Assembly: GCF_038957035.1 (NCBI RefSeq)
Contig: NZ_CP152412.1
Location: 496,001-560,000 of the forward strand
DNA length: 64,000 nt
Direction: 5' to 3'
From: Bradyrhizobium sp. B097
GTDB lineage: Bacteria > Pseudomonadota > Alphaproteobacteria > Rhizobiales > Xanthobacteraceae
Shown: piece by piece, positions 16,057 through 26,801 of the stretch
Numbering within the stretch: the first letter of the stretch is position 1
How the letters are laid out: each line of letters starts with the position of its first letter
Translations under genes and position numbers: made by a program
The notes under the pieces: model-generated
The model's input: only the letters and a program-made list of their open reading frames with translations
Databases searched by the model: none
What the model was told of the DNA's origin: nothing

Positions 16057-16086
16057 TCTCTCATTATTGGCCGGTAATGTGAGAGA
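16057..16086. promoter_or_regulatory. Inverted repeat TCTCTCATTA-N8-TAATGTGAGAGA, candidate AcdR operator
   Basis: Near-perfect inverted repeat with a two-base insertion in one arm, placed 8-37 nt upstream of the acdR start and 125 nt before acdS in the 161-nt divergent promoter region. The symmetrical half-sites next to an Lrp-family gene suggest the binding site of AcdR itself. Confidence 0.5.
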
Positions 16087-16210
16087 AAACATATCATCTG
16101 GTGAAAATTCAGCAATCTTCGACGATCGGGTGGCCTGACTTAGAGAGCACCTTTCGCAGCTGGAGTGATAGTTCTGACCACCGTTCCAGACCACCAAAGA
16201 GGATGCCAGT

Positions 16211-17224
16211 ATGCTGGAGAAGTTCGCACGCTACCCGCTCACCTTCGGGCCGACCGCCATCGAGAAGCTCGATCGGCTGTCAAAGCACCTCGGCGGCAAG
16301 GTCGAGCTCTATGCCAAGCGTGAGGATTGCAATTCCGGGCTCGCCTTCGGCGGCAACAAGCTGCGCAAGCTCGAATACATCATCCCCGACGCGATCGCCT
16401 CCAACGCCGACACGCTGGTGTCGATCGGCGGCGTGCAGTCGAACCACACGCGCATGGTTGCGGCGGTTGCGGCCAAGATCGGCATGAAGTGCCGGCTGGT
16501 GCAGGAAAGCTGGGTGCCGCATGAGGACGCAGTCTATGACCGCGTCGGCAACATCCTGCTCTCGCGCGTGATGGGCGCGGATGTGCGCCTGGTCGACGAA
16601 GGTTTTGACATCGGCATTCGCCAGAGTTGGGAGCAGGCGATCGAGGAAGTGAAGGCGGCGGGCGGCAAGCCCTACGCGATCCCGGCCGGCGCCTCCGTGC
16701 ACAAATATGGTGGGCTCGGCTATGTCGGCTTCGCCGAAGAGGTGCGCGCGCAGGAGCGCCAGCTCGGCGTCAAGTTCGACTACATCATCGTCTGCACGGT
16801 GACCGGCTCCACCCATGCCGGCATGCTGGTCGGCTTCGCCGCCGACGGGCGCGCGCGCAACGTGATCGGCATCGATGGTTCGTTCACGCCTGCGCAGACC
16901 AAGGCACAGGTGCTGTCGATCGCGCAGAACACCGCTGATTTGGTCGAACTCGGCCGCGACATCGTCGAGGATGATGTCGTGCTGATCGAGGACTACGCCT
17001 ATCCCGCCTATGGCGTGCCGTCGGAGGAGACCAAGGCGGCGATCCGGCTCAGCGCACGGCTGGAAGGCATGATCACCGACCCTGTCTACGAGGGGAAATC
17101 GATGCAGGGCATGATCGATCTGGTGCAGAAGGGTTTCTTCCCGGCCGGGTCGAAGGTGCTCTACGCCCATCTCGGCGGCGCGCCGGCGCTCAACGGCTAC
17201 GCCTACGCGTTCAGGAACGGCTGA
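16211..17224 (+). CDS. acdS: 1-aminocyclopropane-1-carboxylate (ACC) deaminase
   Basis: 337 residues of a PLP enzyme of the tryptophan-synthase-beta fold. It cleaves ACC, the plant ethylene precursor, to 2-oxobutanoate and ammonia. The PLP lysine is K50 ([10 protein letters not shown]). The residues that separate true ACC deaminase from D-cysteine desulfhydrase are present: Glu294 ([10 protein letters not shown]) and Leu321 ([12 protein letters not shown]), equal to E295 and L322 of the Pseudomonas enzyme with a one-residue shift. Cytoplasmic. In rhizobia it lowers ethylene around infected roots and aids nodulation. Divergent from the Lrp-type regulator. Confidence 0.95.
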   Translation: MLEKFARYPLTFGPTAIEKLDRLSKHLGGKVELYAKREDCNSGLAFGGNKLRKLEYIIPDAIASNADTLVSIGGVQSNHTRMVAAVAAKIGMKCRLVQESWVPHEDAVYDRVGNILLSRVMGADVRLVDEGFDIGIRQSWEQAIEEVKAAGGKPYAIPAGASVHKYGGLGYVGFAEEVRAQERQLGVKFDYIIVCTVTGSTHAGMLVGFAADGRARNVIGIDGSFTPAQTKAQVLSIAQNTADLVELGRDIVEDDVVLIEDYAYPAYGVPSEETKAAIRLSARLEGMITDPVYEGKSMQGMIDLVQKGFFPAGSKVLYAHLGGAPALNGYAYAFRNG

Positions 17225-17247
17225 GGCGGGCCAGAGTTTTCGATTTC

Positions 17248-17366
17248 GTAGCCCGGATGGAGCGAAGCGAAATCCGGGATTCTCGCCACGGAGAGATTGC
17301 CCCGGATTACGCGGAGCCTGTCATCGGGCGCGCGTTCGCGCGACCCGTTGGCTTCATCCGGGCTAC
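17248..17366. repeat. Palindromic repeat, GTAGCCCGGATGAAGCG family (copy 1)
   Basis: Terminal inverted arms GTAGCCCGGATGGAGCG and CATCCGGGCTAC, with an internal 44-nt module (17311-17354, starting GCGGAGCCTGTCATCGGGC) that also sits inside a different repeat at 53433-53602. Same terminal family at 31469-31554. It lies directly after acdS. Confidence 0.75.
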
Positions 17367-17446
17367 GCCCCTACCACGTCAGGTCGGCGTCAGCTTCTCC
17401 CGATATCCTGCCCAGGCCGGGCGAGTCGGGAGACCTTCGCGTGAGG

Positions 17447-17692
17447 ATGATGAATGCGGCCGGCCGAGCCATCGCCGCGCTCGGCGTCGGCATCGTCGCG
17501 GTGGGGCATTGGTTTTGGGCTTACCCGGGCCACGGCGCCGTGTTGCGCGCCCGCCTGCTGGCGCTGAACCACGCGGTCGAACTCTATGCCGGCATTTTCC
17601 TGATCGGTGTCGGCGTTCATGGGCTGGCATCCCGCTACTGGTTCAGCGATCCAAATCCGCCGGCGCAGTCTTCGGTTCGGGAGCCGCAATAG
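17447..17692 (+). CDS. Small two-helix membrane protein, unknown function
   Basis: 81 residues: a first hydrophobic segment (AIAALGVGIVAVGHWFWAY) and a second (LYAGIFLIGVGVHGLASRYW), then a short Pro-rich tail. GTGAGG stands just before the paired ATGs at 17447/17450. No known domain. It may be an inner-membrane accessory protein. The short neighbouring frames in the gap are not coding. Confidence 0.5.
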   Translation: MMNAAGRAIAALGVGIVAVGHWFWAYPGHGAVLRARLLALNHAVELYAGIFLIGVGVHGLASRYWFSDPNPPAQSSVREPQ

Positions 17693-17897
17693 CGTCCGCT
17701 TGGCGCGGCGGCTGGAATGTGTCCGGGTTGACATTTTAGGAACATAATAGGAACATGCCATCTGTAACCAGAGGGTGTGGCGATCGCCTCATCTGCGGCG
17801 GTATTGCGTGGCCGCTGGACCAAAGGCCAAGCCGCGCACCACTTGCGGATGAATTTCTCCGCCTCCTATAAGGGGTTGTGGCTGGGGAGTGCATGTC

Positions 17898-19163
17898 ATG
17901 AGAGTTGCGATCTGGGCGGCCGTTGTGGCCGTGTGGCTGTTTGCGTCCGCAACTCCATCGAGCGCCCGCGGTCCCTACGGCTCGATCACGGTCGGCAATT
18001 GGAAGGGCGGCGCCTTTACCGACGACAAGAGCGGTGCGTTCACGCATTGCTCGGCGGGGAGCACCTACCAGAGCGGCATCTTCTTCATGGTGGCGGTTGC
18101 CGCGAATGGCAGCTGGCGGCTGGGCTTGGCCCATGACAGCTGGCGTTTGACGCCGGGCGAAGCCTTTCCGCTTGCGCTGACCTTCGACGGCCAGCCCGCG
18201 TTCAATGTCTACGGCATGCCGCTCGGCGAGAAGCTCGTGAATGTCGAGATGCCGGTGAATTCGGCGCTGATCAATCAGTTCCGCAAGGCGCGCCAGATGA
18301 CGGCGTTCGCGCAGGGGCAATTGTTTCAGTTCAATCTCAATCAGACCGCGCAGCTGCTGCCGGCACTGCTCAACTGCGTCGTCTCGGTGAAGAAGAACGG
18401 CGTCTCCAGTGCCGGTGAATTTGCGGTCGCGACAAAGCCTGCGGCCGCGCCGCCGCAGCAGGCTGCTGCACCCAACACGCCGCCCGCGAAGCAGGCGAGA
18501 TCAGGCACCGGCACCGGCTTCGTCGTCAGCGATAGCGGCCACGTCGTTACTAACCATCATGTGGTCGATGGTTGCAGCGAGATCACGGGCAATCTGAGCG
18601 GCGCGGCGGCGGTCAAATTGCGGTTAGTGTCCGACGACGAGACCAACGATCTCGCGCTGCTGCAGGCGCCGTCCCCGTTCAAGGATGTCGCGAGCATCCG
18701 GCAGAACTCGATTCGGGTTGGCGACGGAGTCGTGGCAATCGGCTATCCCTATCACGGCCTGCTGACATCCGATTTCACCGTGACCACGGGCATCGTCTCG
18801 TCGCTGAGCGGCATCCTCAACGACACGCGTCATCTGCAGATCAGCGCCGCGGTCCAGCCCGGCAACAGCGGCGGACCGCTGTTCGATCTCGGCGGCGCCG
18901 TGGTCGGCGTGGTGGCCGCGAAGCTCGACGCGGTCAGGATGGCGCGGGCCACGGGATCGATCCCGGAAAACATCAACTTCGCCATCAAGACCGGGGCGCT
19001 GCGCGATTTCCTCGACAACAGCGCGGTGATGTACCGGACCGCCGAATGGCGCGACGGGACGAAGAAGGAGACGTCCGATATCGCCAAGGATGCGCGCGGC
19101 TACACGCTGTTGATCACCTGCACGGTGAACGAGCAGAGCGCGACCGCGAAACGGGGAAATTGA
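17898..19163 (+). CDS. Secreted trypsin-like serine protease (S1C / HtrA-type) with novel N-terminal domain
   Basis: 421 residues. Signal peptide (AIWAAVVAVWLFASATPSSA), an N-terminal about 150-residue domain with no clear family, a Pro/Ala linker (about 180-200) and a chymotrypsin-fold protease. The HtrA-type triad is H221 (TNHHVVDGC), D251 (NDLALLQ) and S324 (QPGNSGGPLF). No PDZ domain follows, unlike DegP. It probably works in the periplasm on misfolded or specific proteins. The start is ATG 17898 rather than GTG 17889 because GGGGAG is nine bases upstream of the ATG and abuts the GTG. Confidence 0.85.
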   Translation: MRVAIWAAVVAVWLFASATPSSARGPYGSITVGNWKGGAFTDDKSGAFTHCSAGSTYQSGIFFMVAVAANGSWRLGLAHDSWRLTPGEAFPLALTFDGQPAFNVYGMPLGEKLVNVEMPVNSALINQFRKARQMTAFAQGQLFQFNLNQTAQLLPALLNCVVSVKKNGVSSAGEFAVATKPAAAPPQQAAAPNTPPAKQARSGTGTGFVVSDSGHVVTNHHVVDGCSEITGNLSGAAAVKLRLVSDDETNDLALLQAPSPFKDVASIRQNSIRVGDGVVAIGYPYHGLLTSDFTVTTGIVSSLSGILNDTRHLQISAAVQPGNSGGPLFDLGGAVVGVVAAKLDAVRMARATGSIPENINFAIKTGALRDFLDNSAVMYRTAEWRDGTKKETSDIAKDARGYTLLITCTVNEQSATAKRGN

Positions 19164-19243
19164 GACCTCCGCCGGCTCCTTTGTATGCGGTCGTTTTTCG
19201 AAATTTTGGCTATGCGTCGCCTGCGACGGCACGGCGGGTCGTT

Positions 19244-19327
19244 CGTAGGATGGTTAGAACGAAGCGAAACCCATCATCGTTCCGCGTGTGAGATCGATGG
19301 GTTTCGCTTCGCTCTACCCATCCTACG
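19244..19327. repeat. Palindromic repeat (CGTAGGATGG ... CCATCCTACG)
   Basis: Inverted arms CGTAGGATGGTTAGAACGAAGCGAAACCCA (as separate 10-base blocks) and their complement GGGTTTCGCTTCG ... CCATCCTACG, with a short loop. Sits between the protease gene and the convergent metallophosphoesterase gene. Single copy in this window. Confidence 0.7.
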
Positions 19328-19355
19328 CCTGCAACGTACGGGCGGATATCGGAGC

Positions 19356-20297
19356 TCAGCCGAGCCGCCGCAGCGTATGCACGGTGATCTCGGCCGGGCA
19401 GTTGAGCCGCACCGGCGCGAGGCTGGTGCCGGCGCCGGTTGACGTGTATCCGGCGAGCGTCTCGAAACGCCAGGCGCCCCGGCCCATCCTGCGCGGCAGC
19501 CGCGCCTCCAGCTTGATCGCGATGCCGCCGGGCAGGCAGAGCTGGCCGCCATGGGTATGGCCGCTCAGCATCAGGTCGAAGCCTACCGCTGCGGCCTCGC
19601 GATAGGATTCCGGCGTATGCGCGAGCAGGATCGAGAACGCATCGCGCGGGATCGCTGCGGCAGACTTTGCAATGTCGTCGGTGCGATAGAAATGCGCATC
19701 GTCGATGCCGGCGAGATGGATCGTCGCGCCATCGCGCGTGATCGGCTCCTGCTCGTTGAACAGCATCCTGATGCCCATCGCCTCCAGCGCCGGCGTCATG
19801 CGGATGCTGTCATGATTGCCGAGGATGCCGTAGAGCGGCAGCTTGATCCGTGCGCAGAGATCCCTCATCAGCGCGAGGCTGGTCTCGAACGGGCCGAACG
19901 TCTTGCCGCGATAATCGCCGGTCAGGACGCAGACGTCGCAGGCGACATAGCGCACGATGTCCGTCAGATGCCGCATCGCGCCCTGGCTGATGTCGGCGTG
20001 GAGATCGCTGAGCTGCAGGATGGTGAAGCCGTCGAACGCCTCCGGCAGGCGCGTTGACGTCACCAGGTTGCGCCGGATCTCGACCCGGTCGGCGTTGCGG
20101 CGCGCGCGGCCATACAGGCCGGCGACCTTCAGCGCGGTCTCGACGACCCACGGCGCCAGCTTCCAGTTCTCGACGTTGAACACGAGCGTGCCCTGGCCGA
20201 ACAGCTGCTTCTCATGCGCGGCCTCGATTCCAAGCCGGCGCACGACGTGATCCGCGCCGATCCGCTCGACCAATCCCTGCAATGCCGTGTCGGCCAT
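19356..20297 (-). CDS. Calcineurin-like metallophosphoesterase (YaeI-type)
   Basis: 313 residues. Metallophosphoesterase metal motifs in order: LQLSDLHAD (DxH, about residue 95), LTGDYRGKTF (GDxx), YGILGNHDSI (GNHD), ILLAHTPE and LMLSGHTHGGQLCLPGG (GHTH). The GHTHGGQ form is shared with the YaeI/UDP-diacylglucosamine-like group acting on phospholipid-type substrates. Di-metal hydrolase, probably cytoplasmic or peripheral. The first 75 residues are extra, with no clear signal. It would cleave a phosphoester; the substrate is unknown. Confidence 0.85.
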   Translation of the reverse strand: MADTALQGLVERIGADHVVRRLGIEAAHEKQLFGQGTLVFNVENWKLAPWVVETALKVAGLYGRARRNADRVEIRRNLVTSTRLPEAFDGFTILQLSDLHADISQGAMRHLTDIVRYVACDVCVLTGDYRGKTFGPFETSLALMRDLCARIKLPLYGILGNHDSIRMTPALEAMGIRMLFNEQEPITRDGATIHLAGIDDAHFYRTDDIAKSAAAIPRDAFSILLAHTPESYREAAAVGFDLMLSGHTHGGQLCLPGGIAIKLEARLPRRMGRGAWRFETLAGYTSTGAGTSLAPVRLNCPAEITVHTLRRLG

Positions 20298-20380
20298 CGT
20301 CCCCCGTGCGGCCCGCGGTGCGAAACGCGGGGCGGCAACGACACTATCACGCGCAATCCCGGCCGGGATACCGCTGAGGC

Positions 20381-22129
<1,749 letters not shown>

Positions 22130-22493
22130 GGCCCGTCTCTTCCCTATCTTTTGTCGTTATGTCTTGTCGGCAAGTCTTGTCGTTAGGTCTTGGCCGCGCC
22201 TCGTTGGACGCGACGACCGAAAGATTAGGGCGAGGGCGGCGCGGCCCGCAAGCGCATGCGTTGCCGCGCCGGGTATGGCTCCTATGCCGGGCCGAGGGTC
22301 CGAAGGTGGTTCGGTACGGGCTCTCTTGTGCGGGCTGTTCGACACGCAAAGGCCAAGTTCCATAAGAAGGGAAGAGTTGGAGACTGCCCTCGGCCCGTCG
22401 ATAATGCGGTTGGAAACCTGCAAGTTGTGTCGAGACGCGAGCGTGCGATGGTTATAATGAAACGAACGAAGCTCGATCAGTGTTCAGGGGCCC
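22130..22493. other. Intergenic region, promoter space of two divergent genes
   Basis: No gene, tRNA or clear terminator seen. It holds two imperfect GTCTTGTCG direct repeats (about 22157-22195). The open frames here are short, differ in composition from nearby genes and lack ribosome sites. Confidence 0.4.
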
Positions 22494-24236
22494 ATGCCAA
22501 TGGTGCAAACGCCGGGGCGCGCTCTCCTCAAGAGCGGAGCTGTCACTCGGTTCGATGTCGCTGTATTGCGGGACGCCGTCGGCGAAAAGGCCTTCGAGCG
22601 AGGACACGCCTATCATCTGGACGGGCGGGTCGAGATCATCGCGATCGACGAAGCCCGCGTCGTGGCACGGGTTGTCGGTACCGATGTCTATCGATGCGAG
22701 GTCAAAGGCCAAGGCAGGACGCTTTCCGGCAACTGCACATGTCGGGCTTACGGCGACTGGGGCTCATGCAAGCATATGGCTGCAACCGCTCTGGCCGCCA
22801 ACAGTCTTGAGCCGGCTGCTGCGGAGCATGCTTCCAGTCGTCTTGACAAGATTCGCAATCATCTGCGTGCCAAGGGCGTCGAGAATCTCGTCGAGATGAT
22901 TCTGCAGCTCGCTGAGAAAGATACCAAGCTGTTTGAACAATTGGGACTGTCGGCCGAATTGGACACGGGCGACGAGACTACGCTGCTCGCGGGCTTCAAG
23001 AAGGCTATCACCGATGCGACCCGTGTTCGTGGCTACATCGAATATCGCGATATGCGCGATTGGACCCGTTCGATTGACGGAGTCCTTGATCGCATTTCGG
23101 GGCTGCTCGAAGGTGGGAGAGCCTCGCTTGTCCTGGAGCTGCTCGATCATTTTTTCGCGCGAATGGACGATGCGCTGACCAAGGTCGATGATTCTGACGG
23201 TGGCGGAGGGGCGTGCTACGTGCGGGCCTGCGAGATTCACGTAAGTGCTTGTGAGAAGTCGGGGCCCGATCCTATTGAACTGGCGCGAACGCTGTTCGCG
23301 CGCGAAGTCGACTCGGACTCTGATTTCTTCTTCGGCGCAAGCGAGACCTACGCCGATATACTCGGTGAGGCTGGTCTTGCCGAGTATCGCAAGCTCGCAA
23401 CCATGGCATGGCAAAAGGTGAAGTCCAGGCGGGGAAGAGGAGCGGAGACCCGTCGGGCTCGTGAATATGCGATCCGAACCATGTTGGAGCGCTTTGCCGA
23501 AAGAGACAACGACATCGATGCGATCATCGCCATTCGATCGAACGATTTGTCGAGCGCCGGTGACTATCTTGGCATTGCTCAGGTTTGTCTCGATGACGGG
23601 CGGGAGCAAGAGGCGTTGAAATGGGCCGAAGAGGGGCTGTGGAAGTTCGAGGACGACCCCGACCGGCGTCTGGTTCTCTTTGCTTGCGATCTCCTTGGGC
23701 GCAATGGACGGAACGAAGACGTCGACAGGCTGCTTTGGAGAATGTTCAGCAGGGAGCCCAGCGTCGAACTGTACCAGCGATTGAAATCTACCGCCCGCGA
23801 TCGCAAGCAACAGAGTTTGGTTCGCGACGGGGCCCTTACCGTCCTGAACGACCGAGCTGCAAAATCGGGCCCGCAGACGGAATGGGTTTGGCTAAGGGCG
23901 GCCGATATTCTCGTTCGAGTGCTGATGTTGGAAGGGCTGCTGGCGGACGCATGGGCGGCCGTGGGCAAGCATGGGTGCCGCGAAGATCTCATGGAAGAGC
24001 TCGCCAGAGCCAGCGAACCGGACCTTCCCGCTGAGGCGCTGAAGGCCTATGCCTACCTGGTAGAACGCAAGGTTCGGATGGGAGGGCAGGCCAACTACGG
24101 CTCCGCACATGCCCTGATCAAACGCATGCGGCGGCTTGATGGAGCCGCTCAACATTCGACCTATCTCGCCGATCTCATGATGCGCCACAAGGCGAAGCGG
24201 AATTTTATCAAGTTGTTGACGTCCAAGCCTTCCTGA
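22494..24236 (+). CDS. SWIM zinc-finger domain protein (DUF6880-type C-terminal region)
   Basis: 580 residues. The SWIM finger (CTCRAYGDWGSCKH, C-x-C-x(n)-C-x-H, about residues 81-94) sits after a beta domain (HLDGRVEIIAIDEARVVARV). Helical repeats make up the rest (HARMDDAL-type hydrophobic spacing, Arg/Glu-rich helices, TPR/HEAT-like), ending in VRMGGQANYGSAHALIKRMR, a region shared by DUF6880 proteins. SWIM fingers bind DNA or protein; bacterial members accompany helicases or stand alone, often with a small zinc-like partner, as here (24298). Biological role unknown. Confidence 0.75.
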   Translation: MPMVQTPGRALLKSGAVTRFDVAVLRDAVGEKAFERGHAYHLDGRVEIIAIDEARVVARVVGTDVYRCEVKGQGRTLSGNCTCRAYGDWGSCKHMAATALAANSLEPAAAEHASSRLDKIRNHLRAKGVENLVEMILQLAEKDTKLFEQLGLSAELDTGDETTLLAGFKKAITDATRVRGYIEYRDMRDWTRSIDGVLDRISGLLEGGRASLVLELLDHFFARMDDALTKVDDSDGGGGACYVRACEIHVSACEKSGPDPIELARTLFAREVDSDSDFFFGASETYADILGEAGLAEYRKLATMAWQKVKSRRGRGAETRRAREYAIRTMLERFAERDNDIDAIIAIRSNDLSSAGDYLGIAQVCLDDGREQEALKWAEEGLWKFEDDPDRRLVLFACDLLGRNGRNEDVDRLLWRMFSREPSVELYQRLKSTARDRKQQSLVRDGALTVLNDRAAKSGPQTEWVWLRAADILVRVLMLEGLLADAWAAVGKHGCREDLMEELARASEPDLPAEALKAYAYLVERKVRMGGQANYGSAHALIKRMRRLDGAAQHSTYLADLMMRHKAKRNFIKLLTSKPS

Positions 24237-24297
24237 GACGAGCAGATTTTGTGAGGCGACGTATGTCGTTGCCAAATTCCTATTCGAGGAGATCGCG

Positions 24298-24681
24298 ATG
24301 AAAATCGGTTGGCAACCACAGAAATGGCTGGAAAAGAAGAGCAAATCAGGCTTTCGCGGTTATCCGGTGGGGACCGTGGCGTTCTACGGGCCTGACAATA
24401 CCCGTGGCAGTAAGGTTGCAGTTGCGGTGATCACGGCGCCGGAGGCGCCGCCATTCGCGTTGCGCAGATGGGTTGTCGAAACTGGTGACATCCGCGCCAA
24501 TTCGACGATCATGGAAGAGGTCGCCACCTTTCTTCGGGCCGAGGAGGTTCGTTCGGTGGCGCTGACTTCTGAGCTGCTGGGATGCCCTCACGAGGAGGGA
24601 ACTGATTATCCCGAAGGTGAGGTCTGTCCTCAATGTCCTTACTGGGCCAATCGGGAGCGGCCATGCCCAAGTGACGGATGA
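24298..24681 (+). CDS. Small protein with C-terminal CPH...CxxC zinc-binding-like motif
   Basis: 127 residues. The N-terminal about 85 residues are a mixed alpha/beta domain. The tail LLGCPHEEGTDYPEGEVCPQ CPYW looks like a C-x-H ... C-x2-C metal-binding knuckle. It follows the SWIM gene after 61 nt with AGGAGA before the ATG, and I infer it works with the SWIM protein. I recall similar small proteins next to SWIM-domain genes elsewhere but cannot confirm. It ends nine bases before the convergent recQ stop. Confidence 0.6.
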   Translation: MKIGWQPQKWLEKKSKSGFRGYPVGTVAFYGPDNTRGSKVAVAVITAPEAPPFALRRWVVETGDIRANSTIMEEVATFLRAEEVRSVALTSELLGCPHEEGTDYPEGEVCPQCPYWANRERPCPSDG

Positions 24682-24690
24682 TTAGGGCAA

Positions 24691-26559
24691 TCAGCCGTCG
24701 TTGGACTTCACGATCCGGATCAGCTCGTCGCCGTAATGCTCGAGCTTCTTGTCGCCGATCCCGGCGATGTTGCGCAGTTCGCCCAGCGTATCGGGACGCA
24801 TCGCGGCGATGCCGTCGATGGTCGAATCATGCAGCACCACATAGGCCGGCACGCCGCGCTGGCGCGCGACCTCCGAGCGCCAGGCGCGCAAGGCCGCATG
24901 CAGGGCGGGGTTGGCGATCCCGCCGGGGCTGTCGGCTGCGGGCGCGAGCTCGCCGCGGCGTGACTTGCCGCGCACCGCGCGGTTGCGCGCGCCTTCCGGC
25001 TGCTCGCGCAGCATCACCGCGGTCTCGCCCTTCAGCACGCCGCGGGCGCTGTCGGTCAGCTTCAGCGCGCCAAAGGCGTCGCTGTCGGCGCGCAGATGGC
25101 CCATCGCCACCAGCTGGCGCAGCACCGCGCGCCATTGCTTCTCATTGAGCTCGCGGCCGATGCCGAACACCGACAATTGGTCGTGACTGAACTGCTTGAC
25201 GCGTTCGGTCAGCCGCCCGACCAGCACGTCGATCAGGTGCATGGCGCCAAACCGCTGCCCGGTGCGATAGACGCAGGACAATAGCTTCTGTGCGAGCACC
25301 TTGCCGTCGCGGACCCGCGGCGGAGTCAGGCAGTTGTCGCAATTGCCGCAATTTTCGTGCGCGTCCGTCTCGCCGAAATAGCCGAGCAGGCGTTGCCGCC
25401 GGCAATGCACGGTCTCGGCAAGCGCAACCAGCGCATCGAGCTTGCCGATCGAGACGCGCTTGAAGGCGTCGGAGCCCGTCGATTCGTCGATCATGCGGCG
25501 CTGCTGCACGATGTCGGAAAGGCCATAGGCCATCCACGCCGCCGATGGCTTGCCGTCACGGCCGGCGCGTCCGGTTTCCTGGTAGTAGGCCTCGATGCTC
25601 TTCGGCAAATCGAGATGCGCGACGAAGCGCACGTCGGGCTTGTCGATGCCCATGCCGAACGCGATCGTGGCAACGATCACGATGCCGTCCTCATTGAGGA
25701 AGCGGTCCTGATGCCGGGCACGCACGCTGGCGTCGAGCCCGGCGTGATAGGGCAGCGCGGGAATGCCGGCCTCGCTCAGCGAAGCCGCGACGTCCTCGAC
25801 CTTGGCGCGCGACAGGCAATAGACCACGCCGGCATCGCCGGCATGCCGCTCCTTGATGAAGTTCTTCAGCTGCGTGGTGGCGTTCTGCTTGTCGATGATC
25901 TCATAGCGGATGTTGGGGCGGTCGAAGCTTGCGACGAACTCCGGCGCGTCGGTGAGTGACAGCCGCTCGGCGATCTCCTTTCGCGTCAGCGCGTCCGCGG
26001 TTGCGGTCAGCGCGATACGCGGCACCTTGGGGAAGCGCTCGGCGAGTGCGGACAGGCCGATATATTCCGGACGGAAATCATGGCCCCATTGCGAGACGCA
26101 ATGCGCCTCGTCGATCGCAAACAGCGCGATCTGCGCCTGGCCGAGCAGGTTGAGGCAGCGCGGCGTCAGCAGCCGTTCCGGCGCGACATAGAGCAAATCG
26201 AGATCGCCGGCGAGCAGCCGCCGCTCGACCTCGGAGGCTTCCTGATAGGACAGCGTCGAGTTCAGCACCGCCGCGTTGACGCCGGCCTCGGTGAGGCCCG
26301 CGACCTGGTCGCGCATCAGCGCGATCAAGGGCGACACCACGATGCCGCAGCCGTCGCGCAGCAGCGACGGCAGCTGGTAGCACAGCGACTTGCCGCCGCC
26401 GGTCGGCATCAGCACCAGGCAATTGCCACCATCGGTGACGTGGCGGACGATCTTCTCCTGCGCGCCGCGGAAGCCCGACAGGCCGAACACGGAACTGAGC
26501 ACGGACCGCGCGTCGCGAGGCGAAGCGGATGCATGATCGAGGGCTGGTTGGGCGGTCAT
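24691..26559 (-). CDS. recQ: ATP-dependent DNA helicase RecQ
   Basis: 622 residues, normal RecQ length. The helicase core has motif I (LVLMPTGGGKSLCYQLP), DEAH (FAIDEAHCVSQWGHDFRPEY), motif III (IALTATAD) and motif VI (YYQETGRAGRDG). A RecQ-C-terminal zinc region (ETDAHENCGNCDNC) and a winged helix follow, then an HRDC domain (LPADSPGGIANPALHAALRA-like region and MRPDTLGELRNIAGIGDKKL). 3'-to-5' unwinding in recombination and fork repair. Start at 26559 fits the AGGGATC ribosome site and conserved length; the frame continues 31 codons upstream. Confidence 0.95.
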   Translation of the reverse strand: MTAQPALDHASASPRDARSVLSSVFGLSGFRGAQEKIVRHVTDGGNCLVLMPTGGGKSLCYQLPSLLRDGCGIVVSPLIALMRDQVAGLTEAGVNAAVLNSTLSYQEASEVERRLLAGDLDLLYVAPERLLTPRCLNLLGQAQIALFAIDEAHCVSQWGHDFRPEYIGLSALAERFPKVPRIALTATADALTRKEIAERLSLTDAPEFVASFDRPNIRYEIIDKQNATTQLKNFIKERHAGDAGVVYCLSRAKVEDVAASLSEAGIPALPYHAGLDASVRARHQDRFLNEDGIVIVATIAFGMGIDKPDVRFVAHLDLPKSIEAYYQETGRAGRDGKPSAAWMAYGLSDIVQQRRMIDESTGSDAFKRVSIGKLDALVALAETVHCRRQRLLGYFGETDAHENCGNCDNCLTPPRVRDGKVLAQKLLSCVYRTGQRFGAMHLIDVLVGRLTERVKQFSHDQLSVFGIGRELNEKQWRAVLRQLVAMGHLRADSDAFGALKLTDSARGVLKGETAVMLREQPEGARNRAVRGKSRRGELAPAADSPGGIANPALHAALRAWRSEVARQRGVPAYVVLHDSTIDGIAAMRPDTLGELRNIAGIGDKKLEHYGDELIRIVKSNDG

Positions 26560-26801
26560 GATCCCTGGGAGGGCGATTCGGGTTCCCGGATCGAACGATT
26601 CCGGAACGAAACGTGTTAATACACCGTCCTGCGATAAACTCAATTGAGGCAATGGCTGCCGCCATCGCGCGCGCCGATGCGTCGGCTGAGCTCAGCCGCA
26701 TGCGGATCAAGGATACCGATCGATGCGCAAAGCGCTTTCCAGCGAAGCGGATGCCGGCTCGCGTAAAGAAGAGCGCCTCAAGATGGGAAACTCTGACGTT
26801 G

